Below, in pieces: positions 32,360-37,427 of a stretch of 37,427 nt of DNA. The notes beneath the pieces are model-generated. The model had not been told where the DNA came from and made no database searches. It was given only the letters and a program-made list of their open reading frames with translations. This DNA comes from Azolla pinnata (lineage: Eukaryota > Streptophyta > Polypodiopsida > Salviniales > Salviniaceae). The position numbers were made by a program, and so were the translations under genes. Each line of letters starts with the position of its first letter. Positions within the stretch are counted from its first letter, which is position 1. Location of the stretch: assembly GCA_037176905.1 (NCBI GenBank), contig JBBBWG010031331.1:6504-43930 (forward strand), given 5' to 3'.

Positions 32360-35300
32360 AATTGTTATATTACTATCCATAATCCTTTAGCAACATGACA
32401 AGATATAAACTTGTGTTTAGAATTTTGATCAATCGTCATATAGAAGACACATGTAACACAATAAATGTGTGTTTCGTTTTAAAGCCATAGCCAAAGCCAA
32501 CCCACCAACTATAGCACGTCAAAGAAACACCTTTGCACAAAAAGGAAAATGAGACTTCCATCTTGCATCTAAAACTTCACGAGTAATGTGCTATGTCCAA
32601 AACCTTGCTGTGTACCCAAACTCTAACGTCAACCAACTTATGGTAAACATCATTAGTGTTCACTACAAATAATGATTTCTTGTTATAAAAAAGTTAATCT
32701 TTCCATAGTTCCTCCACTACCAATTGTGGAATCGATGATGATAAAATAGACAATTCTTATATTGATTGCCAAATCTGATAATATCTAAGAGGTATATGAA
32801 ATCTAATTCTTACTATTTGAAAAAGCCATCATCTGCTTTTATGACTAAAATATCATCCTCCATAGTTACCAAACTTAGGTTTACTATTCTATTGAACTTT
32901 GACTTTAAATTGTCTTTTCCATCCCATTGTAATAATCTTGAATATGTTATTCACATCTGTTAGCAAAACGTTGAAATCTTTTCTACGTTCAGGTGGTCTC
33001 CAATTGAACAACTTTTTTGCCAAGCAACCACTAAATGTTAAACAAGAGTAGATTTTGAACGTTTAAATCATCAAGTGTTATTTATAACATGTCACCATGA
33101 AGTTAATTTTTGTCTGACCTTGTTATATCCCCCACCTTCTCTGCAAAACAGACAAATTATCTCTACCCATGGTTGAGAACCTGAACTCATCTCTTTCAAG
33201 AGGCTAAACATTTGAGCAACCATATGATCTTCCAAATTGACTAAACCTGCTCCTCGTAAATGTTTCAGGGTACATATGTGAAACTATGAAACTCAACTGA
33301 TACTAATGTTTGACTCTTTCTTCTATAGTGTATACTTGAGAGAATAAGCCAATTGATCAAGTGATTTCTTCTTTGTACAAGGTAACAAAGGTAAAAAATA
33401 CTTATCTGATATAATAATAGAAATCCAAGTTAGGCTTTGATATGGTGAAATATCCACACCAACTAGGTAACCCAAATGCCGACAACTTTTCCATTTATTT
33501 AATATTCGGCCATTCCAACCAAGATTAACCAAATCTTGTTTAGTACATCTAATCAATTGTGACTTTTGCATATTAATATTTAAACCTGATGTCAAGGCAA
33601 ACACCTTTCACTTCTCCATGGTTATATTATTGGGTTGTGCCTTGAGAAACAAAAAAGAATCATTTGCTTGTGCTTGAGCTATCAGTTGTTTCCCTAAGGG
33701 TAAAACAAGGCCCATTATTTCTTGACATATCGTCAACTCATGCATTTGAACTAAAATTGGGTGTGTAACAATGACAAATAATAATGGATTTAATGGACAT
33801 CGTTGCCTCACTGACTTTGTTAATGATATTGTTGTAGTCACTCTACCATTTAACATGACATGTGACACTACACTTGATCCCAACGTAAATGAGAGTCGAG
33901 ACATCCTTGTACTAAAACTCATCTCTAACAGTAGTTAGGCAAGCAATGGCCAACTTACATGATCATAAGTCTTCTCAATATCTAATTGTATCATAACAAT
34001 TTCCTATTTTGATTCCTTCGGATAATCCACAACCATTTGAACATTCAAAATATTATGAAGGATGTCCCTTCCTACAATAAATCAATATTGCATCAGATGT
34101 ACAATAGAGGGTAATACCTTTTGAAGTGGATTGACAATTACTTTGATAAAAATCTTATATAAATCACCCATTAATAATATTGGCCTTCATTGACCAAATG
34201 AAATAGGAGAAACAACTTTAGGTATAAGTTTAATAAGTCCAATCTTCCAAGAATTAGGCATGTTACTAGAACTCCACACTTCTTGAAAGATTATCGTAAG
34301 AAGGCCTTTAAGTTCTTGAACAAATGATTTTAAAAAAAATTTCATAATTCCATCCCAACTTGGACTTTTATCATTTTTAAGATGTGATAATACATGCTCC
34401 ACCTCTTCTTCTCTTATGTCCTCTTCTAAGCTTATCACAACTTGTTTCCCAACACTACCCGTGATGGTTGAAATAATATTGGTTGTGCTTCTCTCATATT
34501 ATTATCTAAAATACATTCACAACCTAGAAGTTTTGTGAAATGTTGGATCCAATTATAAATAATTACTTGTGGATTTATATTCAAATTTTTATAAATTTCT
34601 AGGCGTACCACATTCATTTTGGCATGAGATGCATGTAACCCATAAAAGAATTTATGTGAGATATAGTTATGATCATATATCTTATGTTTCCTATCCCTCA
34701 CCCGAGATTATTGATAACATCGGACCTCAAGATCTTGCAATGATTCATTTAATGTAGCTTGAATATCCAATAACATATCATCCACTAGGCTTGAGACCAA
34801 CAAAACATTACACTTGTGTAATAATTGTTGGAGTGATCTCACTTTTCGTTTAATATGGACAATTGTTTGAGAAATCCCATAGTGTTGAGCAAACCATTAA
34901 ATATTAGAAAGGCAAACATCCCATGAAGAAGCACCACCAATACTAACTTTTCTTCTAAATTCTCCCACCAATTGTCCCATAACAAGCCTGAAGCGTTCAT
35001 GCTCAAGAAAAGAAGAAACAAATCTAAGTGGTTGTCTTCCCAATAAAGCTTTAAAACCATCCACCCCTTGATGCTCGCATTTCAAGATCACGTCTGGAAA
35101 ATGATAAGATAATGCAATACCTCTATATATTTGCATAGTCAACACTTTGGGCAAAAACCTCTCATCATGCATTATATATATGCGATCCAACCTACTCCAT
35201 GTTTATCTGAATTGTGTGGATTAAAAAGTATACCTAGAATCTGTTCCATTAATCCAAGGCCATGCATCATACTTCAAAACCTCTATTGCAAATAAGTCCC

Positions 35301-35720
35301 AAGTCACTCTTTTTGGAGCATCCATCAAACTATGCATCGAAGTTGATTGCCCCACCTTTGAACACATATTGAAATCACCCAATAAAAATCCTGGATTTCC
35401 ATTACAAAGGAGTTCATTAAACTTTCCCAAAGTTCAATATGCTAAGAGACTTCATTTGGTGCATAAATACTAACAATCCAAATCCCTTGCCCTTCATAAT
35501 TTATTTCAACCACTATGTACCGACCATATATATCACTTTGAACCACCACTGGTTGTAAAATATCTTTAACAATAAGAATTACACTTGAATAAAGTCCACC
35601 CTACATTGACACCCACATAACAGACATGATAACCACTATGTTGAATAGAGGACCCAGGCTTAGCAAAAACCTAATGTTGTACTACACACAATATATACCA
35701 TTAACACACAAAAACATTTT
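32360..35720 (-). pseudogene. LINE ORF2 remnant (endonuclease, reverse transcriptase, zf-RVT)
   Basis: Minus-strand pieces in order: endonuclease (LLGDFNMCSKVG near 35360-35380); the 3' part of the endonuclease region with MDRIYIMHDE (35190-34897); reverse transcriptase start (VEHVLSHLKNDKSPSWDGI, 34438-34187); fingers/palm with in-frame stops (34186-33950); SVRQRCPLNPLLFVI and QANDSFLFL (33922-33608), where the catalytic YADD-type box is altered; SGLNINMQKSQL (33604-33323); GLVNLEDHMVAQMFSLL (about 33200-33250); and a zf-RVT C-x2-C...H...C set near 32380-32460. Domain order is intact but the frame is broken in many places. Confidence 0.82.
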
Positions 35721-36189
35721 TCCACATGCCAAAATTCTTAGAAGGAGAACAAACTTGACCCCTTAAATTTCAAGTGACTATCTTCATCAATCACTAATTA
35801 GGTAACTGCTTCTTTAAAACCTGATCGCGTTTCTGTTGAGCTAATATCTCCAATATAATCACTTAAGACTGCAAAAGTATTTTCCATAGATGGTAGTTGG
35901 TTATTGAACGATGTTTGGTAACTCTTGAATTACCACCTTTCCAAGATTGCTTCTCTAATGGGGAAATGAATTTACCAGTTTTATCAAATCGAAGGATGAA
36001 AGGTTTTGTTCACTGATTTGATTGATATTGAGACCTGTGCCAAGGTTTTGCTTTTCCTTGAGATTGATTGGGAATCACCTTTGATAACCCCATAGGATTA
36101 CTTGATGAACCTATGAGCTCTTGTCTTTTTCACAATGGAACATTTTCCTTGTGATATTCTGAGAACCTGCCGATGGCATCAACCTCAAC

Positions 36190-37000
36190 CTAAGGTCTTT
36201 CTTCAATTTCAGTCTCTTCCAGCACTTCTTCTGCAACACTTTTACCTTTTTGCTCCAAAGGCACTATAGTGTCTCCTTTACTTATATTCACCTCCTGACT
36301 TTTGTTTCTCTCTTGTTCTTGTTCTACTTGATTTGGCATCACCATAGCATTACAAGGGGTATTAAGAACCTCACCGACTTGTGTTTGTTGACATTCAGCC
36401 ATAAAATTACCCAATTCACCACATTTGAAGCAATGACCAGTAAATGAGCCTGAATGCATTTGGCAACGAAATGACCACATTTCCGTTGATTTTATATTCA
36501 GCCACATATTCCTCTTCTTAGTTGTATTCCAGAACATACAAAACCGATATCTATTATGCTTTTTTTTATTTGGACCAACTATCGCTTTCCAAGTTGTTCT
36601 ATTACACTTTGTAAACTGAGCCACAGAAATGAGAATTTACACTCTACTTCAACCCATATTGGACACGCCTGCTTCAAAATCTCTTCAAACTCTGCTAATG
36701 GTTGCCATGGAACAATATAGACCAACTTATTATTGAAGAAAATTGGGAACAAGCCAATAATCTATCTCTTTGTTTTTCAATTCGAAATATAACCCAACAA
36801 AAAACCTCTTGGACCTTTATACACATCCTCCACATTGTTTCTACCCATCATAACATTTAACCATTGATAAACTCAATCAACTAGAGGATTTTTTCCAGTA
36901 AAGAAACAAATAATACCTTGATCATGGAACATGGAGAAGGCCTTCAAGATATCCTTCGGGCGCACAGTTCCACCTCCACAATATCGTCAATCATTTGCGC
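36190..37000 (-). pseudogene. LINE ORF1 remnant (DUF4283-like, zinc knuckle)
   Basis: In several frames on the minus strand: LKAFSMFHDQGIICFF, VYKGPRGFLLGY, VYIVPWQPLAEFEEI and ACPIWVEVE, the last two typical of the DUF4283 domain of plant LINE ORF1 proteins. A zinc knuckle follows near 36410-36450 (CFKCGELGNFMAEC), with Asn where the CCHC motif needs His. The longest uninterrupted piece is 36190-36624. ORF1 proteins bind element RNA; this one is broken. Confidence 0.75.
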
Positions 37001-37010
37001 TCACTAGAAT

Positions 37011-37398
37011 ATCTTCATCATTAGGTAACATGTCATGTAACGCTTGGTTTGCAAAAACATGGATTGTCTCCCAATATTGATCACTCATCTCCTCCTCCTC
37101 ACCGTCAACCGCAACTTGGGCATATGATGGCTTCTGCACCACATATATATCCTTCTTCTGCTGATTCGGATGATCAATCTTCTATTTCTTCGAGAACTGA
37201 TATCTTCAGTCACCATCGGAGAGGTTGCGATCTGAAATCTGTTGAGCAGATGACCTTACCGCTCTAAAAAAATATGCGTTCTTTATATCGATGCGAAGCT
37301 CTTACCGCAAGCTTCGATTGAGGTAAAGATCACCAAAATCGAAGCTCAAAATGAGAAAGTTATGAGTAAAAACTATGATTATGTTGGATCTACTACTT
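37011..37398. other. Terminal region without recognised gene
   Basis: A plus-strand open frame (37049-37267) is rich in His, Pro and Ser and has no family resemblance; it may be chance or the edge of a gene beyond the window. Sequence upstream of the LINE should lie here, but no boundary is visible. Confidence 0.3.
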
Positions 37399-37427
37399 CT
37401 CTTCTTCTTCTTCTTCTTCTTCTTCTT
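37396..37427. repeat. CTT trinucleotide microsatellite at window end
   Basis: About ten CTT units run to the last base, so the tract probably continues outside the window. Confidence 0.92.

Larger units (their letters stand above)
32340..37010 (-). mobile_element. Decayed L1-type LINE (non-LTR retrotransposon)
   Basis: Reading on the minus strand from about 37.0 kb down, the order is DUF4283-like ORF1 with a zinc knuckle, then endonuclease, reverse transcriptase, post-RT region and zf-RVT. This is the plant L1-clade order. Similarity is spread over 4.7 kb but is broken by many stops and frameshifts, so the copy is old and inactive. Ends, poly(A) tail and target-site duplication could not be fixed. 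Confidence 0.85.

Overview
The window is a stretch of nuclear genome from a land plant. The supporting signs are many GT-AG introns, a plant-specific cellulose synthase-interactive protein, a plastid-type DUF1997 gene, a GPI-anchored lipid transfer protein, CCCTAAA-type telomeric repeats, and plant-style Copia and L1-like retrotransposon debris. The mix of compact exons, AT-rich intergenic DNA and abundant minisatellites would suit a seed-free plant such as a lycophyte or fern. That lineage guess is an inference, not something the sequence proves.

Layout. (1) 1-1587 (+): 3' portion of an intronless, GC-rich peptide-N-glycanase A gene carrying an unusual Ser-Asp tract. (2) 2221-8045 (-): a 14-exon gene for a ribonuclease-inhibitor-like leucine-rich-repeat protein, reconstructed here as 597 aa. 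(3) 8046-10422: intergenic DNA with two minisatellites and one copy of a dispersed repeat. (4) 10423-18304 (-): a complete CELLULOSE SYNTHASE INTERACTIVE (CSI) gene with five coding exons (2116 aa: armadillo repeats plus a C-terminal C2 domain). (5) 18305-22669: minisatellites of about 51 and 50 bp and a block of duplicated interstitial telomeric repeats. (6) 22799-26222 (+): six-exon DUF1997 gene (259 aa, probably plastid), followed by three orphan exon-like segments at 26784-27217. (7) 27696-29116 (+): two-exon GPI-anchored non-specific lipid transfer protein with a MITE-like hairpin in its intron. (8) 29117-37427: gene-poor DNA with a second copy of the dispersed repeat, an LTR-like segment, a Copia reverse-transcriptase fragment, and a decayed L1-type LINE of roughly 4.7 kb on the minus strand. 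The window ends in a CTT microsatellite.

The five genes look like independent housekeeping or cell-wall/secretory genes rather than a cluster. Three (PNGase A, CSI, LTPG) act in the secretory pathway or at the cell surface, but nothing in the sequence shows co-regulation. I see no convincing undescribed multi-gene system. The most interesting items are the unplaced LRR protein with a cysteine-containing N-terminal region, the low-complexity insertion in PNGase A, the microsatellite abutting a CSI 5' splice site, the orphan exons, and the block-duplicated telomeric repeats. Exon boundaries were derived by hand from reading frame, splice phase and family similarity; no transcript data were available.
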